Shown: one piece after another, positions 1-11,482 of the stretch
Numbering within the stretch: the stretch's first letter is position 1
Layout: each line of letters opens with the position of its first letter
Assembly: GCA_009667805.1 (NCBI GenBank)
Contig: CM019071.1
Span: forward strand, 46,697,593-46,761,592
Source: Leptobrachium leishanense
Lineage: Eukaryota > Chordata > Amphibia > Anura > Megophryidae
Direction: 5' to 3'
DNA length: 64,000 nucleotides
Translations under genes and position numbers: made by a program
Notes under the pieces: model-generated
Database searches by the model: none
Seen by the model: the letters and a program-made list of their open reading frames with translations, nothing else
What the model was told of the DNA's origin: nothing

Positions 1-321
1 GTTTTATTCCTTGTAGCTTTCATGGTGTCATCTACAAAGAGACAGACAAAATAAAGACCAAAAAGACAGCTGTATGAAGCTTGCTATTTCTTTAGATCTA
101 TGCAGCTACAATAAATATATAAAAGGGCCATTATAAACCATTGTCTGGAAATCTATTCATTAATAGGACAATACATAGAACACAAGGTCGCCCATTCAGA
201 CTGGACGAAAACAGATTCAGCCTAAAGCATAGGAAAGTTTTTTTTGTACAGTGAGTACAATAAAGCTGTGGAATTCTCTGCCTGTTGAGGTGGTTGGGTC
301 AGAGTCTGTACAGACTTTTAA

Positions 322-1612
322 CCCCTTAACGCCGCAGGACATACATTTCCGCCCTGCATTGGGCTTTGACGCCGCAGGACGTAAATGTACGTCCACGGCG
401 TTTACAGCCCCCCTCCGTTAATACTCACCTCCTCCGGTCGCTCCCACGCTGCTCTGACTCCCGCGGAGTCAGATCAGTGTGAATCCCTCCTCCGGCGCAG
501 TGACGTCATCGCGCCGGTGGCGCGATGACGTCAGTTTCAGGCGTCCCCCCCTGCCGGAGCAGGGGAAGCGCCTGAAGGGGAGGGTGGGATCCTTTGGATC
601 CCTCTATCTCTCGATCGCCGGGGACCAGGCGGCTGTGGCCAGCATCGCTGGAAGGGTCACAGCCTGACCTTTCCAGCGATGTATGGGGGGTTAACTCCTT
701 AGGCTGGGGTCAGACCAGCGCATTTTTAACGTGCGTTCTGGCGCACTTAATCACGGCCGCACTAGCAGCAAATGACGGGCAATGACGGCCAATATACGAA
801 GTACGGTCGCACGAAAGTCCGGCCGCGCAACGCAAGTGGAAAATGAACGCAATGATGCGCGATGATGTCAGTTAACCGGGGAACCCCCTAGCTGCAAAGG
901 GATTTCCTATGGAAATCCCTTAGAGGAGATAAAGGAGTTCAAAGAACCCCCCTATCTCCTGATTGGTGGCAGCTAGGGGGTCATGCATGATATTGCTGGG
1001 AAGGCCAGAGCATGGCCTTTCCAATGATATCAAACATGACCATGTTATAAGTAAAATAAAAGTTTAAAAAACGTAAAAATAAAAATAATAAAAAGATAAT
1101 AAATTAAATAATAAAAAAATAAATCTTTTTTTTTTTTTTTTTAATGCAGCACTATTGTTCACATTTCAATTATAATGCGAACAATGATGCTTCACTAATG
1201 ATTTTTTTTGCGGGGGGGTTTAGCTAAAATCACGCAATTTCTCCCCCAAAAAAAAATGGGTTCCCCGTTCTAATTTTTTTAACAAATCTACCCCATAGAA
1301 TATGACCGCAGAGCCTCGGATAATAAAATTTAAAAAAAAAACACTTTACACACTGTGGAAGATTGAAATTTTATTGAAAACTCAAATTGTTTTACTTTTT
1401 TTTACATTTTTTGTTATAGCATTTTGGCAGGGCATGACATATACATATGATAATGATATATTATTAATCTGCCGAGTCTGCCGGAAAGAACGATATATAA
1501 TTTGTCTGGGTGGTATAATAATACGTGACTTATAAACGGTCAAAATGAGCTCAGCAAACTTCTACTTCCGAAACAGCGCCGAAGTTGTAAAATTACTCCC
1601 GTCCTTAAGGGG
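322..1612. mobile_element. piggyBac-like non-autonomous element, flanked by TTAA
   Basis: The element starts CCCCTTAACGCCGCAGGAC and ends GTCCTTAAGGGG, and is flanked on both sides by TTAA (318-321 and 1613-1616). TTAA duplication with CCC/GGG-type ends is the hallmark of piggyBac-type elements. No transposase is visible; short open frames inside have no recognisable domain. A shorter relative with the same ends lies at 58820-59552. Within this copy, bases from 702 on carry one end of the GGCTAGGGTCAGAC element family, so it contains at least one older nested insertion. Confidence 0.65.
702..850. mobile_element. Truncated end of the GGCTAGGGTCAGAC MITE family
   Basis: Starts GGCTGGGGTCAGAC directly after TTA and shares the internal words 'cacttaatcacggccg' and 'gcaatgacggccaatata' with the full copies at 27726-28144 and (reversed) 17756-18181 and 56647-57074. 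The second terminus is not recognisable, so only a fragment remains, nested in the piggyBac-like element. Confidence 0.5.
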
Positions 1613-1890
1613 TTAAACATGGACTGGATGACTTCCTGCAAAAACATAAATATTAAGGGTTATAGTATTTAATATGTGGGTAAAAGTTGCTTGATCCATG
1701 GAGACATCGGACACCATCTGGGGTCAAGAAGGAATTTTTTCCAAGTATATTTCATATTTGGAGAGCTCTTCAGACTTGTTTTTTTGCTTCCTTTGAATCA
1801 ACAGCAGAAACTGATGTGTGAAAGGCTGAACTTGATAGGCAGAAAAACGCTGTTCGTCCATGTAATTATGTGAGCTGTTCCATGGTCATG

Positions 1891-3116
1891 CTTTACTCTA
1901 TGTAGTTCAATTTGGTCCAGGAGTAAATACCAGTGGTATAAATGAGCGTTTACCAAAGTTTTGAGATGCTGGGAAGTTTGAACATGACTTATTCCGGAAC
2001 CCCAGGGTCAAATGCAAAAAGTGAATGTCACATGCAGGATATGATTGAAGTCAGATAGCTTAACTCATCCTCTTTTGAACGCGCACACAGTCCTTTATAT
2101 TTTCTTCATTTTATTGGGAAAGTAACAGCAAATTAAAGGTGCCTTGTGGGTATAAAGAGCTTCTGTAGTGTATGCTTTGTTATGGAAGGAAGGTGGGTAG
2201 AGAGCTTTTGTCCATAGTCTGTATTATGCTTTGGTATGGAAGGAAGGTGGGTAGAGAGCTCTTCTCTGTAGTCTGTATTATGCTTTGGTGTTAGAGGAAG
2301 ATGTTAGAGAGTGCTTCTTTGTAGTCTGTATTATGCTTTGGTATGCGAGGAAGATGGGTAGAGAGAGCTTCTCTGTAGTGCACTTTCTGGTAAGAGGACA
2401 GTAAAGCAGAATGCATCTGTCCAGTATAAACAGGATGCTACTCACAAGCCTCTATGGATAGAATGAAGGAAGTGAAACTTTGCTGCACAGGAAATGGGGC
2501 TGGGCCAAACTAACTCTGCAAGTTAGACAGGGAGAATGGACTTATCCATTCTAAGTAAAAGCATGGGGGGGAACAAATAAGGTACCTGGTTCTATGATAT
2601 AACTCTACCACATCCCTTAAAACCCTGGGCTATATTCCAAGTCAGGTCAGGTATAAAGATAACCTGAGCTCTGATAATTTACTAACTTCTTAGATCTAAA
2701 TGGCTCCGGGGTGTTTGTCAAAGCTGTGGCTTATCTTACACCAGGCTTGGAATCCATCCCTCTGTCTTCTAAACTGTCCAACAAGTGGATCTTTGTCAAG
2801 CCTGGTGGAATAAAGAATTATTTCTCCAAATAGCTTGGTGTTGCTTGTCAGCACATTTATTCTACCTATTGTAGAGTTGGGGGATCCTAGTGACTATCCA
2901 CGCAGGCACTGACAAAGTGTGGTAACGCTAACCACTTTCTTACCCAAATTTATTGAGTAAGTTCGGATATTTTCATCCTGTTAAAAGCATTATTCTATAC
3001 ACTGATACGTAGTAAATTGATACAATTTAGGCTCCCCTTGGGATTTCACATCAGGTTATATGATGATCCTCCTACATTGAGAAACTAACACATTCTCTAG
3101 TTGTGACTTTTTTCAG
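1891..3116. other. Gene-less stretch before the first visible P450 exon
   Basis: Apart from the minisatellite at 2158-2395, nothing recognisable was found. No P450 exon 1 or exon 2 similarity could be seen here on either strand, so these exons of unit A must lie left of the window or be missing. Confidence 0.5.
2158..2395. repeat. Minisatellite, about 54-bp unit, just over four copies
   Basis: Repeated blocks of the form 'gagcttctctgtagtctg' + 'tattatgctttggtatg' + 'gaaggaaggtgggtaga' run head to tail, with diverged copies (ggaaggaaggtggg versus gaggaagatggg). It lies upstream of P450 unit A exon 3. No function suggested. Confidence 0.75.
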
Positions 3117-3266
3117 GGATAACATTAAGTAATGGGGAGCAATGGAGACAGATCCGAAACTTCACTTTAAGGAAACTGAGGGATTTCGGATTTGGCAAGA
3201 AAAGTTTTGAAGAGAAAAGCCAGGAAGACATTAAAAACGTATTGGAAGAACTAAAGAAACTCAAAG

Positions 3267-5160
3267 GTGAGACTCGCACAGCGACACACAATCACACACT
3301 GACGCAGGGATTTTCTGAGTGACAAAACCACTAAAACAGATCACCTGTCAATCAAAAAAACTCTATACACAGTGAACGTGTTTTAACGCACCTGTGCATA
3401 ATTCCTCTGAACAGATCTCAGGTTTAAGGGGTGGAGGTAGTTGGACTAAGTGGAAGGATGGAGACCACTAAAGGTAAGGTACGTTTTTCAATTGGTGGCA
3501 TTTTTATCGTGGCATTTCTATTTGCAACCAGAAGGTGGCACCGTTCATATAGATTACAACTAAGTGTGTACAAGCTCGAAAAATTTATTTTGGTTCAATT
3601 CATTTCAGATGAAAAGTTTTCGTTTGAATCGAAAATTCGTTAAAATACCGATTCAGTACATCTGATATTTCATGTCTTTTCGGATTTATTTGGATTCCAG
3701 AAATACAAGCAAATTGAAAGATAAATATGGCGCAAGTCACCGCAAGTCGCTGCAATTCAGTGCGATTCGTTGGCCTTCAGCAAAATTGTCCCATAGACAC
3801 CTAACGATCAGGTTTTTCGCAGAATGCCGAATTGCATGGAAATTGCGGCAAAATTACCAGATTTCGGAGATTTCATTCAACAGGTTTAAATAGGTGACTC
3901 AAATAAGTTTTAATGTAATGAACGTAATATCTTTTTTAAAAAAAAATGAAGTCCATTTATTTTTTTATTTTTATAAGACCTTTGTATATTTCTTTCTTAT
4001 TTTTTAAAAGACCTTTTTTTGCTACAGTATAACGAATTCAATTTGATATATATTGATTCGCTATGTCCTGACTAGTTTCGTATTTTTGAAAATACTTCCA
4101 AAATATGAATCGCCGTAATTTCGGTTGAGTTTTGATGTGTTCCGAAAAGATTCACACACGTCTAATCACCAGTTTATTTCACATTAAATCAGGAGCTCTA
4201 CTTTTTATCTTCACCTCTGGGTGTTACCCCGCTCCTCTCAGACTGTAAACTAACATGAGTGGCATCCTCTTCTCCAATCATTCTCCAGGTGTCAAACTTA
4301 TTTCTTAATTTTATGTTTCTTTTGTCCCGCCCATTGTACAGCGTAGCAGAATATGTTGGCCCTTTATAGTTAGTTTATGATTACGCTTGTCTTTTAAATG
4401 GAACATTAGTCCTATAAAAAAGATATCATTACGTCCTGCTATACGGTACCTGTTGGATTTTTAATTTCCTATATATAATGTATATATACATATATATTGT
4501 GATTCAAATTCGTACTGTAGTAAAGATATTGGGCTGTGATTTTCCCCCTCCCTTTCAAGGCACGTGAATCAGGGCTTAGGAATGTTGGAAAAGTGTGCGA
4601 AATTTGGAAGACAGAAAAAAAGACATATCTGAACCATATATGGTAATAAGTGTTTCTTTGTTAAACTGTGTTGGCCAAATTCTGACGTGGAAATATATAT
4701 CTATACTGATTGGGGCAGAAATGAAACCATGTCTATGATGAACGCTCCTATTGGATGTTTGAAATCTAATAAATAGATGTCTGAACAAAGAAAAATTCAG
4801 ACATGATGAAAGCTATACATTGTGTGTAGTTGATTTTAATGTCTCCGCTAGTGTAAGCGTGCAACTTTTCTTTCTTCATTTTCTTATTTAAGAATGGACT
4901 TGCAAATGTTTATTGGAATTCCAATTATGGTAATTCTAAATAGGAAAACTGATTTTGTTTGTGTAAAGTAATTTTTTCACCGTACCCTGACAATTTTAGT
5001 TTATAATTGTAATAGGATGGTGGTTATTATTTGCAACGCCTATTGTTTTCTGTGTGTCAATAATAATTTTCTCTTTCATGAAAAAAATGGCAAAACTTTT
5101 TAGAGTGTTATTGCGGTTTCAGTTTAATTCAAACTTTATAATGACCTATTTTTGCTGCAG
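3267..5160. other. Intron 3 of unit A
   Basis: AT-rich, with a degenerate hAT-like stretch at about 3620-4165. No coding exon was seen. Bases near 4480 are a short (at) run. Confidence 0.5.
3620..4165. mobile_element. Degenerate hAT-like MITE
   Basis: The sequence ends 'ccgaaaagattcacacacgtcta' in style and is rich in 'cgaaat/attcg' words, like the cleaner hAT-type MITEs at 30526-31062 and 63321-63875. The ends are too diverged for a convincing TSD, so the assignment is tentative. Confidence 0.3.
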
Positions 5161-6224
5161 GAAAACCCTTGGATGTGACCAAGCTCATCATGGAGGCTAT
5201 TTCCAACATCCTTTTCTCCATCATATTCGGAGGCTGCTATGAGTACAAGGAAGAGACGTTTGTGAGGCTCCTGGGAATCATGGAGGAAACGATCCATCTT
5301 ATGAGCTCTCCATGGGGGCAGGTAACTTTTTGGCTTTTGATAAACCATTGATGTGTTTTAGCGTGCGAGTTGTTATTAACCATATCATAAGCAAAAAAAA
5401 TTCCAAACAAAAAAGAAAAGAAAACAACAAAACAAACCCACAAACCTAAAATGATCTGGATCAAGACTGAATTAATGCAGGATACAAAATGTGTCAAAAA
5501 GAAGCTGGAACTGTAAAAAGGAAAAAAAGGTGGAGGTCCATGCTGGACATGGTCTTTGTGCACATACATGGCAGGTTTTGGCAGGGGCATTGGGTCCATG
5601 TGTGGCCCAGGGCATGTGCCCTGCTCGGGGATATAAATCAGATGAAATGAGAATGGGGCATACAACAAATAGGGAAACTAGACAAAAGCTTTTTGTGCTG
5701 AACTGTTGCTACCTCTGCTACGTGCATCAAATAAAAGACACTTCATAAGATCCCATGCCATGCCGGCTTCCTTCCGTTTTTGTTATTAGGAATTTGAAAT
5801 GAATGGGTCATGGCAGTGTTCCACACAATTATAGCTTGGTTTATGAAAAAGGTGATATTTACTGAGTGTTCCTCAAACTTTATCTATTCTTTCTGTTCCC
5901 CAGCTTCACACCCTTTTCCCTCAAATCATGGACCACATCCCGGGTCCTCACCAGAAAATCACCTCTGTTTCCAAAGAACTGACCTCATTCATTAAGGAGA
6001 GAGTGAGGGTCAGTCAGGAGACCCTGGACAAGGCTTCACCCAGACACTACATAGATTCTTTCCTCATCAAAATGGAAAAGGTACGGACGTATCGAGATGA
6101 TTGGTGAGTCAGATGGGAGATCACAAGGTAAACATTGGGCACTATGAAATATTATACTTATATATACATACCATGGAGATAAAACACCAAAACGCTCCCT
6201 TTATACTCTGTATTATCCATTAGC

Positions 6225-6530
6225 TAAAGTCGGGAAAGGCTGGCGGATTCCCATTATCGCTGCAGGCCAAGTCGGCCATGTTTTCTTGGACACATATAAC
6301 TCATTCATGCTGATGGGGAGTGCATCAAAAATGCCACCCCGCAGCATGTATAATCGATACACTGCAGGGACGAAATCAAAGAGGAATCCCAGGTGCCCTG
6401 TCTTGATTTCCTTCCTGCAGCATATTAATTATATATGTTGCAGGGCAGCACTTTCCCCTGTGCATGAAATAGTAACATGGATCCAGGAAAACATGGCCGA
6501 GCTGGCAACCATAGGGCAGGCGCTTATTCA
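6225..6530. mobile_element. Fold-back repeat in intron 5 of unit A
   Basis: Left arm contains 'caagtcggccatgttttctt' and right arm 'ccaggaaaacatggccgagc', which are inverted copies; pairing continues for several tens of bases ('acatataactcattcatgc' against the reverse of 'gcatgaaatagtaacatgg'). A related stretch is at 31830-32240 in intron 1 of unit B. No TSD assigned. Confidence 0.45.
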
Positions 6531-7209
6531 AGCAGTTTAGACATTAATGGCTGTGTGTGTTGAGTTATTTTGTGGGACAGTAAACTTACACAAGCTGCAC
6601 TCACTACCTTACATTGTAATAAAGTGTCATTTCTTCAATGTTATCACATGAAAAGATACACTAAAATATTTACAAAAATGTGACAGTGTACTCACTTCTG
6701 TCAGATACTGTTTATATTCTGTTACATTTATCTAAACCTTGATCTCGAGGTTTTTTCGTGTACTTAAATGTTTTATCATCGCTATTGCGATGTGTCAGAA
6801 CTAAAAACAGCATTTGTTTACACCTAAAAGTCAGTACCAAATACACTAAATAAATGACACCACGTCACATTTAACCCCTTCACTACCAAGTGATTCACTG
6901 GTTTTCCATAATTACCTGTTATACACACGCACGCACACAGCCACAAATCTTCTTCAGAGACGGTGACATCCCAGCAATTTAAAGATCTCTGGAATCTCTG
7001 TGTTATTTATAATAATAATAATAAATATCAATGTGTGGATGAATTATCTGCAGTGTGCGGCAAATTAACGTTGATTCAACGCGTTTTTCTGCAGGAGAGA
7101 GATAATCCAAGCTCAGAATTTAACGAAAAGAATCTCACAGCAACGGTTTACAATATTTTTCTAGGGGGGACAGAGACGGTGAGCAGCACACTCAGACACG
7201 CAAGGTAAT

Positions 7210-7910
7210 TAAGGAGTCTCAGACTGAGGGGATCGATTCCCGAAGCACCGAAACTGAGCGCCATTCCAGTGCTTTGCATTTTGGATCCATTGCGGCTCAC
7301 TTCGGCGACTCCATTTCACGGAAAATACAGTGAATTCAATATAACAAACGGTCGCCGTATTTTGCCGAAATTGGAGTCGTAGAGGCAGTTATTGGATGTT
7401 GGTGAAAAATGCTGACTTGCTTTGATAACCGCAAATTGCACCGAATTGCACTGAATTGTCCACGGTGTATTCCAACGCGCTGAAAAAAAGGAAATCTCCT
7501 ATTCTCCTAATAGGAGAATAAAAATTGTGTCTAAATCATTAAAAAGGTCATTTAAAAAATAATAAAGTCTATTAAAAAGTAAGAAAAGTTAAAAGAATGT
7601 CTTTTCAGAAATACAAAAAAGTTTTTTTCAAAAATAAAAATAAATTAAAAAAAAGATATTCCATTGTAACCAAATGGAAAAAAAAATAAAAAAGATATTC
7701 CATTTAATTTACATTGTAACCAATGGGGAAAAAAAAGGAAATTCCATTTATTACATTGCAGCCTATGGAAAAAAATAAAAAAGATATTCTATTTATTGCA
7801 TTGAAACCTGTGGAATTCCCCTGTTGGATTGAAACACTGAAAATCATGTAATTTCGGTGCAATTCGGTGTTGAGGATTCTAGAGTGAATCTTGTATGCAA
7901 AATCAATCTC
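7210..7910. repeat. AT-rich repeat filling intron 6 of unit A
   Basis: Contains about five short repeats built on 'agatattccatttattacat' plus 'ggaaaaaaataaaa', and phrases such as 'aattcggtg' that recur in the large Harbinger-like MITEs. A relative sits at about 32600-33060 in intron 2 of unit B ('aaaatgtgtctaaataataa'). Likely a decayed MITE; exact ends not found. Confidence 0.4.
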
Positions 7911-8339
7911 TTGTGTTCACGAAGACCAGGAGCTTCCAACACAGAATCTCATAAATGACCCATGTGTCTATATTGAACTCCCAGCGTGAGTCAGCCCAGA
8001 ATCCAGCTTTAGCGAATTAATATTTAGTGAGTAATAATATTAAGGGATTACCTGAATTTCAATTTAACAAGAAGTTTTGCTGAAATCGTGTTTCTATTCT
8101 TTTTTATTACAGAGAAATTACACACGGAAATCGATCGAGTTATCGGGTGAGACAGGATCCAGAACTATAACGACAGAGCCAACATGCCGTACACGGACGC
8201 TGTACTCCATGAGATACACAGGTTCTGTGATCTGACTCCTATCACTATTCCTCATCAGGTGGCCAAGGATGTGGAGTTTAGAGGATACTTTATACCCAAG
8301 GTACAGAAACCCCTGGAATTTCCAAATATATACTGTATG

Positions 8340-8340
<1 letters not shown>

Positions 8341-8374
<34 letters not shown>

Positions 8375-8933
8375 TGAGGAAAAATTTGCTTTGTTTCATT
8401 TTCGTTATTTTGTTTTGTATTTTCGTTTCAATTCGTAATTTCGTTTCGTTTGGCATATCGGATCACTAAAAAACCCATTGTAAGTTGGGAACGATTCGAT
8501 AATTGATATCGATTCGAATTTCGAATCACTAAATAAAACCCCAATTAATAAAATCCTTCCGTTAAAAGGCAAGCTAGGGTTAAATGTTGAGCTGTCCATT
8601 GGCCTGTGGTGCTGACAACAGATTCTGCACCACAGGCCAATTTACAGAAACGGGGTGCACGTTCAGAATGTTGTTTGCTTTGCAGTACTTGTATCGTAAT
8701 TTGGGCTCGATTCGACATTTGCTATCAAGTCGAATTTCGGATCACTAAATAAAAAAAGTCCCAATCAATGGTTCTCTTGTGAAACAGTATAATGAAGCAA
8801 TTTTGTTATATACCATTTTGTTTTTGTTTTAAATCGGGTGAAATCAATTTGTTATTTCGGAAGTACTTCCGAAATATGAATTCATGAATTTTCAAACGAA
8901 TCGAGATTCATTACGAAATGAATGCACACCTCT
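8341..8933. mobile_element. hAT-type MITE fragment fused to an (AT)n tract
   Basis: An alternating AT run (about 8341-8370) is followed by sequence matching the hAT MITEs at 63321-63875 and 30526-31062, ending 'gaatgcacacctcta', the same terminus as the 63321 copy. The left terminus seems to be replaced by the microsatellite. Lies in intron 7 of unit A. Confidence 0.55.
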
Positions 8934-9388
8934 AATATGTAATAAAGCACTGTGTGCACTTGGGAAGCAGGGGTCACATCGAGGTGAACGCATAGTAGGA
9001 ACGCTGTTCCACCACTATTTTTGCAGAAGGAACTGGGTACCTATTGGTCCCACACACTATAAACCTTGTATTCAATCATATCTTTCCCTGTTAAGTCATA
9101 ATAAGTATAGGATTTATCATATATTTCTACTAAAATCTACAAATATACATAAACATATCAGGCTTGAGTGTTTGTTTGTGTTAAGTGCAAGATAATAAAC
9201 GTTAATTGGGGGACAGAAATCTTGGAGTTTCCACACTTAATTTTCTAGGACTTGACACCTGTTGGTAAGGATATAAATTTTTCAGAATTTGATGCAATTC
9301 ACTCACTTTCTTGCTGTTTCAGGGCACAGAGGCTTACCCTCTCCTCTGCACCATGCACTGCGATCCTACAAAATTCTTGACTCCAAAT

Positions 9389-9941
9389 TAGGGATGTGCG
9401 TTTCGGGTTTTCGGAATTTTCACGAAATTTCCCGATTCGTGTTTTCGGATGCGGCCGAATTTCCGAAAATTTTTAGATCCAAAAATGGTAGATCCGAAAA
9501 GTTTTCCGAGCCGAAACGAAATATTTTCGGAATTTTCGAATGGATTTGAAATGTGTCAAATCGAAATTTATTGCTTTGAAACGAGGAGAACAGACTTTCC
9601 GAAAAAACGAAAATTTCCGAACTTACGAAAAGTCGATACAAAAACGAGCTAAGTGACACGAAAATACGAAAAATGGTCGAAATTCCGAAAACATGTGCAA
9701 TTCCGAAAAACGAAAATTTCCGAAATCGCGAAAAGTCGATACAAAAAACGAGCTAAGTGACACGAAAATACGAAAAATGGTCGATATTCCGAAAAAAAAA
9801 AAGTACACGAAAAACGAATCGAGCCGAACCGAATCGAAACAGACATCGGTCGAAACGAGCCGAATCGAAAAGTTTAAAAATCCGAAAAAAATCGAACCGA
9901 ATCAAACCGAAAATAAAAAAAAAAAACTGTGCACAAGCCTA
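9389..9941. mobile_element. hAT-type MITE inserted in P450 exon 8
   Basis: The 553-bp insert begins TAGGGATGTGCG and ends TGTGCACAAGCCTA (inverted, imperfect). It is flanked by the perfect 8-bp duplication CTCCAAAT (9381-9388 and 9942-9949). Removing element plus one TSD restores a 142-nt exon 8, as in units B and C. Inside are repeated 'gaaaaatggtcga' and 'aagtcgatacaaaaa' blocks. There is no transposase; it is non-autonomous. Confidence 0.87.
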
Positions 9942-11029
9942 CTCCAAATAAATTCAATCCCAACCACTTCCTGGACGAGAACGGCAAATTCAAAAAGAAC
10001 GACGCCATGATGGCATTTTCTGCAGGTGATACAATCATACAAACTTACCAAATGGCCAAATAAACATGTTACAAGTTAAAATGTCGGAAGGTAAAGCAAG
10101 GCTTTGGATTTCATTCTTTTTATAACAATACATTTTAATACATGTATAAACCCGCCTCCTTTTAATGCGCTCGCTGGGAATTCAAACCCATGTTTTAGTT
10201 TACACACGGCTTGGATTTATGTCTGTTTCTCCTTTGAATTTGTTAAAGCTGCAAACTAACATCCATCACTAGAAACTCGAATATGTGTGATAGCCAACGC
10301 AAAGACCATTTTCAAGGATTTGAAGGCTTTATGTTTACTGTTCCCGACATCAATAACTTTAGGGCATAGTTTCAAAGTGAAAAAATAAAACACAAATAAA
10401 ACCCTACTCCTTCCTAGGACACTAACTAACAAACTGTTTTTCTTACTATCAGCACTGGGCAGCTTAGTGGCTTAATGCTTAACTTATTAATTGCTTTCAG
10501 TCTACATCAGAACAGGACGACAGATCGACTTAATTTCCCCTTATGTTAATTTTCTGTCCTCGTACAGGGAAGAGGTCCTGCCCTGGAGAAAGTCTGTCTC
10601 GGATGGAATTCTTTCTGTTTCTCACGACGATTCTGCAGAGCTTCAAGCTGATCTCACAGACTCGATTCACCGAGGCCGACATCGCGTCGAAGATGACTGG
10701 GTTGTTAAACGAACCCATACACTACGAGCTCTCGTTTATTCCTCGTTAAGGCTATAAAGTAACTTCTTATAGGTTTGGTAACCTGTTTTATATGTAAGAC
10801 GTGAAGGTTTCCTTGCCTCAACCGTCATGAATGCCAGGAAATTAGGTGGTGAATACAAGTTAGGATTACCAGTGAAATTATGATATACTGGCTCCTCTTC
10901 TACACAGTCAAATCAGTGAGAGGGAGATCCTTAAATTAGAACTTGTAAAGATATATATATATATATATTGTTTAGAGGAGGCTCTCAGGGTCTTAATAAA
11001 ATATGTTTATTTTAAAATCAAATTTAAAA

Positions 11030-11115
11030 AAACGTACTAACGTTTCGGTCCCTAAAGCCCTTTATTTTACCTTGATAACGGCCTTTAGGGGCCGAAACAT
11101 CAGTATGTTTTTTTT
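11030..11115. repeat. Short inverted repeat
   Basis: 'aacgtttcggtccctaaagcc' style left arm ('cgtttcggtccctaaagc') pairs with the right arm 'cctttaggggccgaaaca', separated by about 25 bases. Flanking T/A runs also pair. Probably the end-pair of a small fold-back element. Confidence 0.55.
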
Positions 11116-11297
11116 AAATTGATTATAATATATATAAATTCTTTTATCAAGACACCAGGTACCATTGTTAAATATCTTGCACATACATTTATACTGGGTG
11201 GTTGCAACGTGGGCACTAAGAATTTTGCTTTATTTTTGTTTTAACAGAAGAGGACGAGTGTCTATCCATGCTTTTGTATTTATATTAATAAATGAAT

Positions 11298-11298
<1 letters not shown>

Positions 11299-11369
<71 letters not shown>

Positions 11370-11370
11370 C
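11299..11370. repeat. (AT)n microsatellite
   Basis: Nearly uninterrupted alternating AT, about 70 bases. Open frames of Tyr-Ile repeats here are artefacts. Confidence 0.9.
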
Positions 11371-11482
11371 TGTAATCTTCTTTGTTACCTTCACTCACAT
11401 GTCTACGTGCTGAGCTACTTTTCCCTGGGTCAGAGTGTACTTTGTGCATTTTGGAAGGTAAATGGGTTACCCCCCTTACTTA

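Larger units (their letters stand above)
190..1890 (+). mobile_element. Retroelement 3'-end remnant, split by a piggyBac-like insertion
   Basis: Bases 190-317 translate, with breaks, to a tail resembling the C-terminal end of vertebrate LINE-type ORFs (a stretch around 'KLWNSLP'-like residues, here read as 'KAVEFSACxGGW'-type in decayed form). The same reading resumes at 1617 after the inserted element ('HGLDDFLQKHKY'), followed by an untranslated tail with 'ggtcaagaaggaatttttt' and 'gctgaacttgatag', a combination I recall from abundant amphibian repeats. The continuity across the insertion is seen in the sequence; the LINE assignment is from memory of the family and is moderate at best. Confidence 0.45.
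3117..10749 (+). pseudogene. CYP2-type cytochrome P450 pseudogene, unit A (exons 3-9)
   Basis: Seven exons with canonical CYP2 boundaries and GT-AG introns: exon 3 3117-3266, exon 4 5161-5321, exon 5 5904-6080, exon 6 7095-7204, exon 7 8113-8300, exon 8 9323-9388 plus 9950-10025, exon 9 10568-10749 (TAA). Lengths are 150, 161, 177, 110, 188, 142 and 182, where the family norm, also seen in unit B, gives 142 for exon 6. Motifs survive: WRQIR (C helix), GGTET (I helix), ExxR in exon 7, [11 protein letters not shown] (heme Cys) across exons 8/9. The gene is dead three times over: a 32-bp deletion near the end of exon 6 shifts the frame, TGA at 8148-8150 in exon 7 replaces the Arg codon after IG in unit B, and a 553-bp hAT-type element splits exon 8. 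Exons 1-2 are not in the window. Intron sequence next to exons 5 and 7 resembles unit B, showing tandem duplication. If functional it would have been an ER monooxygenase. Confidence 0.9.
10750..11482. other. Intergenic region 3' of unit A
   Basis: Contains a short (at) run near 10952, a fold-back at about 11030-11115 and an alternating AT tract at about 11300-11368. 'aataaaa' near 10997 could be a relic polyadenylation signal. No gene seen. Confidence 0.5.

Noticed and set aside
1..3116. Exons 1 and 2 of P450 unit A
   Set aside because: Searched for the anchor, 'PPGPTPLP' and 'KKYG' regions; none seen. They are outside the window or lost.
5237..5668. 143-codon minus-strand frame overlapping exon 4 of unit A
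   Set aside because: Antisense shadow of the exon and its intron; no motif.
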